A DNA stretch of 64,000 bases from Phytoseiulus persimilis (lineage: Eukaryota; Arthropoda; Arachnida; Mesostigmata; Phytoseiidae): assembly GCA_037576195.1 (NCBI GenBank), contig CM075101.1, positions 51,584,001 through 51,648,000 of the forward strand, given 5' to 3'. Below are positions 36,548 through 51,858 of this stretch, one piece after another. Both the position numbers and the translations under genes were made by a program. The notes under the pieces are model-generated. The model saw only the letters and a program-made list of their open reading frames with translations. It searched no databases and was not told the DNA's origin. Position 1 is the first letter of the stretch. Each line of letters opens with the position of its first letter.

Positions 36548-38557
36548 CTGTGGCGAGTGTCGGCAGTTGCTGGAGTTGTGAAGAGTCGAGTCCCATGATC
36601 CCCATGCTGACAGAGGAGCCCATGCTGACTCCGAGCACGATGGACGCTGGTGTGATCGAGTCGATCATGTGTGAATACGGGAACAACTGTGTTGTGGAAA
36701 GTAGTCCCTGAATGAGAGAAACCTTTGTTGTTGCTACTCGAAAACGTCCCGTATACTCCTTCATTCGCGGGAAATGTGAGACTATCCGAATGGCGTGTTC
36801 TGCTAGAGGTAATCAGAGCTCCACGACACGTTCCGGAGTCTCGTTTCTAGTGGCGCGGAGACAAGTTGTTACCTGAGCGTTGTTAATGTTGTTCACAGTG
36901 TTCAGGTCGACGGTTGACAGCTGTCCCGTGGCCCCGTTCAGGATTATTTCAGGTTGTTGTGGGCTGAGGATCGAGCTCTGTACTGATCCTGAGCTATTCA
37001 GAATAATGGGTCTCGCCGGTGTCGGAGAGCAATACACCTGAGAAACGTAGAAGCGGTTGGTTACCAGGGCTTCACATAATACAAGCTGAAGTATTGGGAA
37101 CTATCCCATCCTCGAACTCCTCACTCCTTATTGCTGATTTCGGACTAACAACTCCAAACCAGTAACTTCTGTTAGCTGACCTCTGACTCCTAGCTTCTGA
37201 CTTCTTACTCCTGTCTCCCAACTTTCGACTCTTGACTTTCACCTCCTTTTTGACCTCTGCTACCTAATTCCTGGCTTCGAATTCCTAACCACCGACTTCT
37301 CGAAACGAAATCCGAGCTCCTAGCTCCCAACTACTTGCTCGTCAAGCGCTGCCTAAGAAGTGATTACAGCGGAATCAGTAATATCGTGAGCGAACTTCTG
37401 GAAGAAGCATTCCCGGTGTCCCGGACACGCAAAAATGATGTAGTTCATAGATTGACTCAGACTATTGACTTTCATCATCGAGTCAAACTGGAACCGTCGC
37501 CCCCCAGCTGTTAGCGGAGGAGACTACCCCGCTCTACGCAGATCCTGAGCCTTCTCGTCCCGCTGAGGGTTGTTCCCGCCGTGGGACGATCCGAGACCTG
37601 GTGTCATTGCCAGAGGCGAGTGGGTACGCACATGGTGGGGAGCAAATACGGATCGAGTCTCACGAAGACAGCAGGCAAAGGGGGAGAAGCGCTGAATCAA
37701 GATTCTCTCGTTCGGTGTGAATCGTTTCACGGGAGTTCTCGTGACTCAGCTCAACTCCGTCGGTGGCTCACTACCGTGAGTGCGTGATTGTGCAGTCGTG
37801 GTCGTTCTCGGCCGCTGTGCTTCGTGCGCGAGTGCTGCTTCTTCTCACGCCAATATCTTGACCATTGCCGAATTTCAGCTCTGGTTCCCTCTCAGATTGG
37901 CCGTTTCCGTTGGGCGGGCCGTTGCGTAGCACCAATCGTTGGAATAGTTAGCTTTTCTCTTCTTCACACTCGCTTGGATCCTTTCATTTACTAAGAGGAT
38001 ACTCCCCGCTCTAACAATCACTGAGTGGCTAACGGGAATCTTCAGAGGCACATGCGTGGTGGAGCGGGCGTACGAGCTGACGGACTGACGGACAGAGATA
38101 GCTCCTCCATTCTTAGGGCATCGCTTGGACCAAATGAGGCTCACCTGTAACGGCTGTTGATACATATGTGGAGTTTCGACCGTGGTGACGAACAAGGGCT
38201 GCTCACTCAATTCCGCAACATTGTTCTGCGAAAAATTGAGTCAAAGGATGACACAAGCGCACAGAGCAGAATCCTGGGGAGAAACCGAGGAGAAATTGGA
38301 GAACTTACTTCATTAACTAGGTGATCTGCGTGATTGTTGCCGAACTCGACTCGCTGTTGTTGCAGGGACTGTTGTTGTTGCTGCCGTGGCAGTGACTGTT
38401 GCTGTGAAGCTTGCTGATTGCTCGTGCAGATTTTCACTGAGGAGGGAGGGAGCATACATTCGGCTTGGCCGTTCTGTGTGACTGATACAGACGGTGACAG
38501 TTCTGAAGAGGTCCTGCACGCAGGCAACGATGGAACCGTTTGTGAGGCACGGAACAT
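36548..38557 (-). CDS. Unidentified low-complexity protein with polyQ tract, partial
   Basis: Four blocks on the minus strand have consistent splice signals: 38557-38309 (begins ATG after an acceptor; Ser/Pro-rich, then a Gln-rich tract near 38340-38410, ends with gtaagt), 38225-38145 (81 nt, contains LFVTTVETPHMYQQPLQ), 37037-36873 (165 nt, contains PARPIILNSSGSVQSSILSP and DLNTVNNINNAQ) and 36707-36548 (160 nt, Met/Ser/Gly-rich with SSQLQQLPTLAT). The composition resembles the disordered activation regions of transcription factors, but no DNA-binding domain is visible and I cannot name the family. At least one exon between 38144 and 37038 may be missing, and the 3' end was not found. The intron carries the degenerate repeat at 37118-37340. 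Confidence 0.45.
37118..37340. repeat. Degenerate pyrimidine-rich short tandem repeat
   Basis: Variants of the heptamers actcctg, acttctg and agctcct recur about every 7 or 14 nt (for example gacctctgactcctagcttc). The array lies inside an intron of the minus-strand low-complexity gene. It is too degenerate to be a recent microsatellite. Confidence 0.6.
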
Positions 38558-38639
38558 CTGGAAACACCGAGCTCATCAGATAAACTTCCAGAGAAATGCG
38601 CGTGATGGCCAACGCTCATAACAAGTGTTGTGGAGTGCC

Positions 38640-38750
38640 GTGGGGCGACTCGAGGCTCTAACCCACAGGTCGTCGAACTCTTTCGACATCGCTGGAAGCC
38701 GCGGCACCCTGGGGTGTCGCGACACACAGTTTCTCGACCCCTGCTCTAAC
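38640..38750 (-). mobile_element. Possible hAT-like transposon terminal fragment
   Basis: On the minus strand the sequence starts with caggggtcgagaaactgtg and continues with gtcgcgacaccccagggtgc and a GC-rich palindromic stretch. This is the kind of sequence found at the ends of hAT elements (cagggg plus a caaac/aaact motif). I did not find the matching terminal repeat or a target-site duplication, so the call is tentative. Confidence 0.3.
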
Positions 38751-38759
38751 CCGTTCACG

Positions 38760-41700
38760 AACCTCATGCTCTTTGCTCTGTGATGCGTCGTCAACTTTTC
38801 CTAGCAAACGGTCCATGAGCAAGGCATCGTAGGGTCGTTTGGACTGCTTCAGCCTCTTGTGATCAACTTCTCGTCGACGGTTTCCCGCGATGGATGCGTC
38901 ATCTATGCCTGACCAAACCGACATTTCGTTCGATTAGGGCTATGAATGGATCCCAGTTTTGAGGTTGAGATCCTTTTGAAACTTCAGGAAAAACTTGATC
39001 GAGAACTTCAGATCTTATTCTGGAGACTACATGAAGAACTTACCACGTTTGTGTCCAGAAGTGAAGTCAAACCACTGATCCACTATCAAGGGACAAGGCA
39101 AATTGCACTTACAGGTGACATCCGACAGGAGGAAGTCTCTGCAAAAGCAAAAAGGAATTGAAGTTGTCATGAGGAGCAAAACAAGGGGAACCAATATCAG
39201 AGTCAACAGGTCTCACCTCAATTGGGTTAAGTTATATATTTCGTGTCCTAGAGGCGTAGTATATACAGTTTTTCCTTGGTTGATCGTTCGCGTCCAATTC
39301 GGTGGACAGGGTGGTCCGGGAGAGCCACCGAGGACCTTTCGCGACATCTCCACGGTTCACCACAGTGTAGCTTCCTAAGACATCACTGAAGCTAGGGCGA
39401 GCCAGGCGGTTAATTTGGATTCCTGATTTCACAGCAACCTCACCAGTGGAGTTCGGAATTGACTCATGAGGGAGATTTTTGAGACAGACGATTATCATTT
39501 GCAACCTTATTGCAACTTCCATCATTCAAGCAACGAGAATCCAGTGCTCATCATATGACCATTGGCATTCAATTTTCCTTGCGGGAGACTCATGAGTTGG
39601 TCTCTGTGACGGCCCAACTAGAGATTCGTTCGGAGCACCGTTCCCCCATCACTGGCAGGTCAAGCGCCGCCAGTCCGGATCTTTCAAAACCTCCTTACAC
39701 CCACACTCTGTATCAACCAACACGAAGACGAAGATTCGACCGTGATCCGGCTCAAGTATGGATCCAATAAATCGATAGCACTCGATAGGAGTCCGACTCT
39801 GCCCATATGGGGGAGCAACATCAGCGAGGCAGTTAATCACTCGTCGGGAGCGGTTCCAGAAGTCTCAAGGAACACACCGGGAGAGTTTCCTCAGCAGCCA
39901 TTCGGATTCCACAGATCGTGATCATTGAGCATATATGCGCTCGATTCAATCCGTGATCATTGTCCGACATCAGACCGAGTTGATAATCCCCCGCTAACAG
40001 ACAACAAAACCCTAACCAGAACGCACCTGCTTTCAGTACGTGAATATTATTCACGCCGCGTAATCGTTGCTGCACAATTTCCATTTCGCTTCCGTTCAGA
40101 TCTGAGCTAGATCATCCGCCGACAATTGATATAGTGCGCGATCGACCGCTGACAATAATTGTTCTCTCTTACGCTGCACATGTATTAACTGACGCAGCAT
40201 TATAAGTCCATTCCTATTCGACAGATCATCCGCCATCTTGTTTTCGCTCGTTTTCCATTAGCTGTGTTCCTGCTGATGCGCGAATCGGGCAGGGCGGTCA
40301 TTTTCGAAATCAGAGACTCTTGTTGTCTTCATGCGTTCCATACACTCTGTCACAATTCTGCCCGGGCCCAACTACCAATGTTGTCTTTTTGATTCTTGCT
40401 TATCCTTGATTCGGCGAGCCTGGGAGGCGTATCCGTTGCCTCGAGCCGACTGAAGTTTGTTCGTTCATTTTACGCAGATTCTCCCGAACCGGTTCCGGGC
40501 AGGTCGAGGCTTCGCGAGTTCGTCGCGATGGGCGAGGACGCTGTCGCAAGGCCACACTATGAGCCGTATCCTCCTGCAGCCAGAAGCTCTCAGGACAGCT
40601 CCAAAACTTCATCACGGATTTTTCTTCCGATCCAAAAGACCCGGATTCTTCTCAATAAATCTGTTGAGAATCGGGAGTTTCGGTCCGAATACCACAGCCT
40701 CCAAAAGTAACCTGAGAGATTCCAATCATTGCCAGTTGCGAGATACAACTGAACGTTGCTGTCAGACGATAGAGCTCCTTATGGATTCCCAACGAGGATG
40801 ACAACGAGAAGAAACCTAAAAGGCGGAAACGAAGAACGCTAATGGACGGAGCTCTGGAAACCCTCCTCGGACTGACGACAACCGCCGACAACGCACTGCT
40901 GTTCTCCTAGTCCGAACGCGAATTGTGAGGTGTCGCCTGCATGACTTATCTCGGAAGGAGATTCGGATTCTGTGCCGGAAAATTCGGCGGTTTTCGGAGA
41001 ATCCGCAGAAATCACTCCATGTGCCAACAACTGTCTTGAAGTCACGAAAGAGTGACACTCAGAGAAGTGAGTAACTTTCTTTTCAATGTTCGATCCTATT
41101 TCACTTCTGTTCATCGGGTTTCCAGAGCGGAGAAAGTTTCAATTTCTCGCCCTCTCAGGGGTATCGTCTGAATGCTTGACGTCTCGTGAACTTGAAGAAC
41201 GCTTGTCGGCATCTCGTGTCGGGAATGAGAGCACCTCGGTTCAGGAAAGGTTCGCCGGGACGATATATGAAGTATTTTTCATGTCGAGGCCGATGCGGTC
41301 TGGGTTTTCGTGGGGAGTGGCTCCCCCAAAATGTATCGGAGATCCTGAAAAAATCGGGACCACAGTCACCAGAGACTCTCCGGTCGTCCAGAACGTGTTT
41401 GAAACACGCTGCAACGAGGGAAGACCTACAACGGCCGTCTCCTTCCGTTGATGTAGGCCGATCCGGAAACAGATCTGGATAGAGCAGAGATCTCATGATC
41501 TCGGAGGAAACACAGATCTGAGAATGCTTGTGCAACATTATGAGAATGCTTGGAAACTATTCCGAGATGAAAGCGCGATTCAGTCGGTGATGAAGTTTGT
41601 CTGACCGGAAACTTGCGCGCCGAGGATTATTTCGATAAGATTCACCGCCGACTTTCCCTGATCCCAGAAAAAAGTCGACCGTGTTGGAGTTGGTAATGAC

Positions 41701-42136
41701 GAGAGCACGGGAGTTCAGCAATTGATTATTGCATACGTTCCATGTCTCCACTTGGATCGATGCAAGAATGTGTTCCACTCAACGCTGCGATGTTGTGTAG
41801 TGCATGTGCATTGCGAATCGCTCAGGCGATTCCTGCCGCACCATTAACCCGTTGCATCTTAACCGAAATCATGTACAGCAAGGACTTCCCCAAGTTCTGG
41901 GGGAATGACGCCGGCGAACGATATAGAAGATCAATACTTGACTCGGCTATCACAGCTCTGGTGACAACCAGGTTTCCTTCATCAATCTATCCCTGCGTTC
42001 CCCCGATCATACATGAACTGACGGATGTTTATTCATGAATGATAGTGAACATCACACAAGTGAATTCCATCCGAGAATTCGAGAGTCCTCTGTTCTTCAA
42101 TCAGTCTTGTTTCCTTCCAGCTGCTCAGATCCGGAT
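38760..42136. other. Intergenic region upstream of transportin-3
   Basis: No recognised gene in about 3.4 kb. The longer frames (for example 40396-40710 and 41086-41451) are overlapped by equally long frames on other phases and strands and show no motif. The region should contain the transportin-3 promoter and possibly that of the minus-strand low-complexity gene. Confidence 0.5.
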
Positions 42137-45100
42137 ATGGACGTCCCCACGTGCGAAGCGGCTTTACAGGCGGTACATGTTCTGTACGGAGTAGCCAACC
42201 CACAAGAGAAAGAGAGCGCCGCTAAGTGGCTCGAGCACCTACAAAAATCTGTCTACGCCTGGCAGGTGAGTCATAGGATGTCGGATAGATGTCTCCAACC
42301 TCAATCAACAGGTACCCGAATACTTGACGGAGTACTAAAACCGAGATATCTGTTCAAAGATTGCGGACGAGCTCCTACTAAGACGAGTGGACCATGAGTC
42401 TTGCTATTTCGCAGCGCAAACCATGCGGACAAAGGTACGTTATGGACAGAGCCTGTAGAATTAGGCTTCATTCATCAATTTTTCCGTCAATCCTCATGGG
42501 ACGAATGGATTGATAAAAGTATGAGAATTGAAAGCACGGGCTCCAGCTATGATTGCTTCCCAACCCCACCTGGCAATGCGCCAAGTTGATGTAGTTTTTA
42601 TACACAAGCCGGAGGATTCCAAGACAGTACATCGCCCTTTTTTTATAGATCCAGCGAAGTTTCCAAGAACTGCCTCAATCGTCGTACATGTCCCTGCGAG
42701 ACTCTTTGATGAATCAGCTTTCCCTGAGCTGGTCGCCAGTTATACTGACGCAACTCGGCTTAGCTGCTGTGGATCTCGCTCTCCTCATGCCGCCTTGGCA
42801 AACTCCTGTCAAGGATATCATTATTAGGTTGGACGATTGACTATTGAAGTTTTTTGCCTATGCATTCTGAAGAGCAACTCTCCAAATCCATGTTGCTCCC
42901 TACCGTGAGCTCACATTATCCCCCACAAATGAAGGTTTGGCACATCCACTGACGCCTCGTCAAAGTATACATTATTGGAATTGCTCACATTGTTCCCCGA
43001 AGAAGTTGAGCCGATGAGAGTCGGGCAGAATAGACGTTCTGAGGTGAGTTTGCCTCTTGGGGAAATTTCATTCCCCGTGCTCTGATTCGACTTGGTCCGC
43101 ATGAATTTCCAATATCATTATGCGAGAGTTTCTATTGGTTCCAGATAATAGCCATGCTCCAAGATTCTAATCGGAGCGTGTTGCAAACGTTAGTTGATTC
43201 ATTGCATCATCATCAGGGTGATGGGAGGGTCATATGTCAGGTGAGGATTACAGATTGGAGGTTCAGTGTTGTCATTATGTACACATCACGGACAGTATTT
43301 CGCTTCATGCCCGTTAGCTTCCGGTTTCAACTGTCTGCGCTCATCTCGAATATTCCCAAAATTGATTAGATTGCTCAGATGACTTTCCTCTATTAACTGA
43401 GTCTCTCGGATCCGCTGGCTGTGATTTTTCGGACCGGATTTTCTCTTTCTAAACGATTATCTCGGGAAATGATGAGGCATTGAAGAACCAGGCATTATCC
43501 GATCGTGTATCTTTGCTGCCTCTTGGTGGCTGAAACATCCGGATCGATCCGTTGGGGTTTCCATTGTAGTTCTCTCCAGAATCACCGATCGAGACACAGA
43601 TTGGCAAAAATCGAGGGAATAACGTTCTTCTCTTCTTCCTTATACAGGTATTCCGATGTATGCGGTCTTGGCTCGAGGCTCGTGTACTACCGCCCGAGGA
43701 CCCGATTCTCCTGAATATCCTCCTCCCAAAAGCATTTGAAGTCTTGATGGACCTAAACGCCAATCGAAGTTTACAAGACGCTGCCCTGGAAGCCGTAATT
43801 CAAGCTATTATCGTAGCCGAAGATACCCGGAAGTATCACCAACTGGCAGTTTTCCTGTCGAATAATGTGTACTTGTTACATGACGCCTACGTACAGGCTG
43901 TCAATTCTGAGGATGCAGAGAGACCAAATATATACTGCCGGATCTTCACTGATCTGGGAGAGTCCTTGTTACGTGATATCATCGCGACGCCGGGGAGAGG
44001 TTTGGGCGATGCGCGGACCTTAGATCTCATACTGCTCTGCGCTCAACATTATGATTATGAGGTAAGTCTTCCCTCTGCATAGCAGTCGTTTCGTCCGGTC
44101 CACCGACGCAAACTGAGCATGAACTGACCCGGACACCGTATCTTCACAGGTGGCAGAAATCACGTTCAACTTCTGGAACAAATTTTCCACACAATTATTC
44201 GACACCAACGATCGGCAACTGCAAGAGTTCTTCAAACCCTACGTCTTAGTCCTCATTGGTGCGCTGTGCCATCACTGTCAGCTTGACGCCGATAGAGAGG
44301 GATTGCCCGACAAAGAAGATGATTTTGTTGACTTCAGAGAGCGTTGCAGCTACTTGGTGAAGGATGTAATTTTTGTTGTTGGGAGTCACGACTGTTTCGA
44401 AAAATTGAGGAGCCGTCTCAACGACGCTGAAGTTCAGGTGAGTTCCATAACGGAAATGAGGTTGCACATTGTTCGGGAGTTGTATACAACGCGATGGCGA
44501 AAGACGAACCGTTGCTCATGAGAAACTGGTCCGACTGTGATTTTCGTTTGTACTCAGAACGCGTGGAACGTGACCGAAGCCACCATGTTCGTCATGTGCT
44601 CTATCGCGCGCAATCTAAATCCGGATGAGACTCAATTGGTCGCACCCGTGGTCGAAGTCATTCTCGCCATGCTCGACAATTGCCACATCTCTGTGCGCCA
44701 CACAGCAATCAGGTACGACTTTGATCGGGCGATAATGGAGGCCAATAGTAGTGATTCTTGAGCCCGCGAATCGACTTTTCGAAGGGGTTCTTGGATTTTC
44801 CTTGCAGACTACTGGGAGAACTGGCGGAGTGGCTTTCGAAGCATCCCCATTACATAGTTAGCGTATTCAACAGCATAATGCACGCTCTACAGACGCCACT
44901 GGCATCCGTTGCTGCTGTAACTTTGGAAAAGGTTGGTCGAGCGAAGCCACATATCGGAGTCAATCGATCGGACTTTGACGCTGTATTAGCCCCAGTAGAA
45001 GTTCCCGCATTTCTCACTCAACTGAGAACTACTTTTCTACAGCTGTGTAATCACTGCAGTGAGCACCTCAAAGCTCATCGTAAATCCTTGATGGACATCG

Positions 45101-47189
45101 TTATTGCAATGGATCACAATTCACTCTCATGTCAGGACGCGACGGTGCAGCTTTTCCAAGGTGTTACCAATATACTCGGAGAGAATCAAGATTACGCAAG
45201 GTAACATCAATGAACGCTGTGGTCATGATCGCATGCTGATTCCAGGAGAGCATTGATCTCAAAATATTTCTGCCATTCAAGATTGCAGGAGCTGGTCGAT
45301 GCTCAGTTGAAACCCATAAACGAGATGCTCCGGAACCCGAACCATCAGGTGAGTCCCGCTCATTGTCGGCAGCTCTGTTCCGAGCTTTCAAAGATCAGAG
45401 GCTGCAGAGTCTCCGATCTCGAATCGAGCCCATCCGGAGTTGGTGCTGACTCGATCATTGTGCCTTCCAGATCGTGGGACGAAATCCCAGATCGGATCCT
45501 TCGGTTTGGGCGGATAGATTGACAGTTATCTTCCAGCAACTTTATCGGGGTAAACATCGATCAGGTCCTGGTAAGTCAGAGTAGTGCAAACGAGACGAGG
45601 AGGATCTTTGGCATACGCGTCCAACGTTTGTGGCTGTGTTTCACCGCACGGGACTCTCCTCGATACTCCTTGGAAGCTCTAGCCATGTTTCCTTCATTTA
45701 CAGCTTTACTGCCAATGGCACAGAAATCATGGGTTACTCTTGATGGAGTTATGCAACGTTGGAAAGAGAACAGCAAGATAATGGAGAAAACCTGCCGAAC
45801 GATCAGGTGAAGATTGTGTTTTCATTCTGTGTATTATACCCTGTGCTCCACCTGTAATCCGCTCTGAGCTCTGAGACCCCCCACTGAACAGTTCTTATCC
45901 TCCAGATATATGGTCAGATGGCTCTCCACGGATGCGTCACCGCTTCTTGAGCCGCTGGCGAACCGCCTGATATCGATCTACAGTGCACATCCCCATTCGT
46001 GTTTTCTGTACCTCAACAGTATTTTGGTACGTGGAGCTCTCGGTGACGGCGCATGATATTTTACCGCTCCATCTCACTATCCGCGAATCCCAAGAAAGTC
46101 CCATCAAGCCGTGTCGACATTGTTTCCAGGTAGACGAATTCGGCACTCAGAAAAACTGCGTGCCAGGTCTCATTTCCCTTGTGAATGCATTCGCGGGGCC
46201 AACCTTCGTTATTCTCAACTCACACGAGGCTCTGGAGCAGAACCCCGACACGGTCGAAGATTTTTTCAGGTGAGCCCGACTCTGCTCATTTGAGCCGGTT
46301 GAATTATCGTAGCGTGATCAGCGACGGAGAGTTTTAATCGAGAGATTATTGCAGATTGTGCAGTCGTTGTGTTCAGAGAGCGCCTACAGAATTCATGACA
46401 TCGGTCGGTTTCCGCGGTATTTTGGAATGCGCGATGGCATGCTCAACGCTGGCTCACCGAGAAGCCAACACAGTGGTGATGAGGTAGACTTCCCTTGATG
46501 CGGATTTTTGTGTATTCCTGGCAATTAATCTCTACATGGACACCGGTGCTTCCGTATTTGACCAGCGAGACCTATTGAATAATCGCAGATTCCTGACGGA
46601 GTTCATCACCTGCGCCGACGATGCACCCACAGATGACAAGGAAATCCGTCTTAGGATTCTGACGAGCATTTTGGTCGAGGTGAGATGAGAATCTTGTGCT
46701 GTAGACGACGATAGAGGAAAGTTCAATCCCACCGAAGGTTCAGTTGGGAATCCCTGATTTCAGATGGGTCCCGCTCTAGTCCACAGTCTCCTTCACGCTG
46801 TCGTGTCGAAACTTCCCACCTATCTTTGTTCGGATGTCGGTGAGGTTCTTTTTGAACTACGACAACATTCTGTCCGGTAAGCAAAGCATCGTTGCATTGG
46901 TGGATTGTCCCGCCTATACGCCTCGTGGAAAATCTCGGTTATCTGTGGAATCATCGAAATTCCGTCTGTAAAGGGCCTGGTTGTAAAGCTCATGGTTCGC
47001 ACGAATTCCAGGACGGACTTCGATGCATGGCTGAAACAAGCAGCGACGTCGTTGCCCATGGTTGGTGCTGGCGGCACCGTAACGGTCACTCCGAATCAAC
47101 TCGAGAGCTTCCTACACGAGATGTCGATGGCTCAAGAATCGAAACAAATCAGATCCGCCTTACGAGATCTGGCCCGTCTATACATCTAG
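42137..47189 (+). CDS. TNPO3: Transportin-3, importin-beta family nuclear import receptor for SR proteins
   Basis: Nuclear transport receptor that carries phosphorylated SR splicing factors into the nucleus with RanGTP. Exons: 42137-42265, 42360-42434, 42649-42827, 42935-43043, 43145-43240, 43648-44061, 44150-44437, 44558-44712, 44808-44931, 45043-45200, 45246-45348, 45471-45570, 45704-45806, 45906-46026, 46130-46269, 46355-46483, 46589-46679, 46764-46876, 47012-47189. They sum to 2805 nt, or 934 residues plus stop; the human protein is 923. Landmarks in order: CYFAAQTM in exon 2, SLRDSLM in exon 3, YCRIFTDLGESLL and TPGRGLGDARTLDL in exon 6, VAEITFNFWNKF and SYLVKDVIFVVGS in exon 7, SDPSVWADRLTVIF in exon 12, NPDTVEDFFRLC across exons 15-16 and the C-terminal ALRDLARLYI. 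These are the HEAT-repeat signatures of this family. The whole gene fits in about 5 kb; the smallest intron (45201-45245) is 45 nt. The 3' end faces the Btk29A gene. Confidence 0.96.
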
Positions 47190-47469
47190 AAACCACCTGT
47201 CCATCAGCAACAAGCGAAGTTCGGAGGAAAAAATAAGATGTACATATGTCGGTCTGTTACTGCTGTTGAAGACACCGGCTTTCGCCGCTCGGGTTCCCGG
47301 CTAGGAGAATACTCATGCAACTCTTTCAAAATGCACCGGCGTGGTGAGTGATTCACGAACGATCGTCGGAAACTCGGCGATCGGTATGCGCATATCTCCT
47401 CGTTCTTCCTTGAGAACTTTACTTAGACTACCAACAACGGAACTGTGTACGATATGTAAGATGTGTGAG

Positions 47470-47475
47470 AATAAA
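47470..47475 (+). terminator. Possible transportin-3 poly(A) signal (AATAAA)
   Basis: AATAAA lies about 280 nt after the transportin-3 stop codon. The minus-strand Btk29A gene ends further on at 47870, so the two 3' UTRs would approach or overlap each other. Confidence 0.4.
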
Positions 47476-47647
47476 AACGAACAGTGTAAATAATTCCCCC
47501 TCTTCACTGGACAATCAGATGTTCCACGCTCAGTTGCTATCGACCTCTTCCAAGACTCCGACGACATGCCGCATGAACTGCTGCGTAGCCCCAGACCTTG
47601 CTTTTCCGACAGGAATGACCGAACTTCACAACCATTCGAATTTCAAC

Positions 47648-47653
47648 TTTATT
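47648..47653 (-). terminator. Possible Btk29A poly(A) signal (AATAAA on the minus strand)
   Basis: TTTATT on the plus strand reads AATAAA on the minus strand, 217 nt past the Btk29A stop codon at 47872-47870. Confidence 0.45.
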
Positions 47654-47869
47654 GTCGGATTCACGGCACTCCTCGGTATCCGAAGAAAGCATCACTTGTA
47701 CGCGTGGAATCCTTGGCAGTCGGGGTGTGGAGTCAAGACCCCGTTTCCCCAGGCGGGAAGACGCGTTATGATAACGATAGGTTCGCAAGAGCGATCATAA
47801 CTATCTTGCGGACCTGAGAGAGGTACGCACGATGCCACGAGAAGTTCGGTAAACATATGAGCTCCGAGT

Positions 47870-51745
<3,876 letters not shown>

Positions 51746-51844
51746 CTGGTCGCAGTGGGAGAAAACGAGTTAGGTCCCGCTTTTCAGAAGGATTAACGGC
51801 AACTCGGCGCAGAGTGCGCAGACCGAACGATGTCGGTTCAATCG

Positions 51845-51858
51845 CCCCCCCCCCCCCC
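51845..51858. repeat. Poly(C) run of 14 bases
   Basis: Fourteen consecutive C residues are followed by a CT-rich stretch, just upstream (minus-strand sense) of the first resolved Btk29A exon. Confidence 0.9.
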
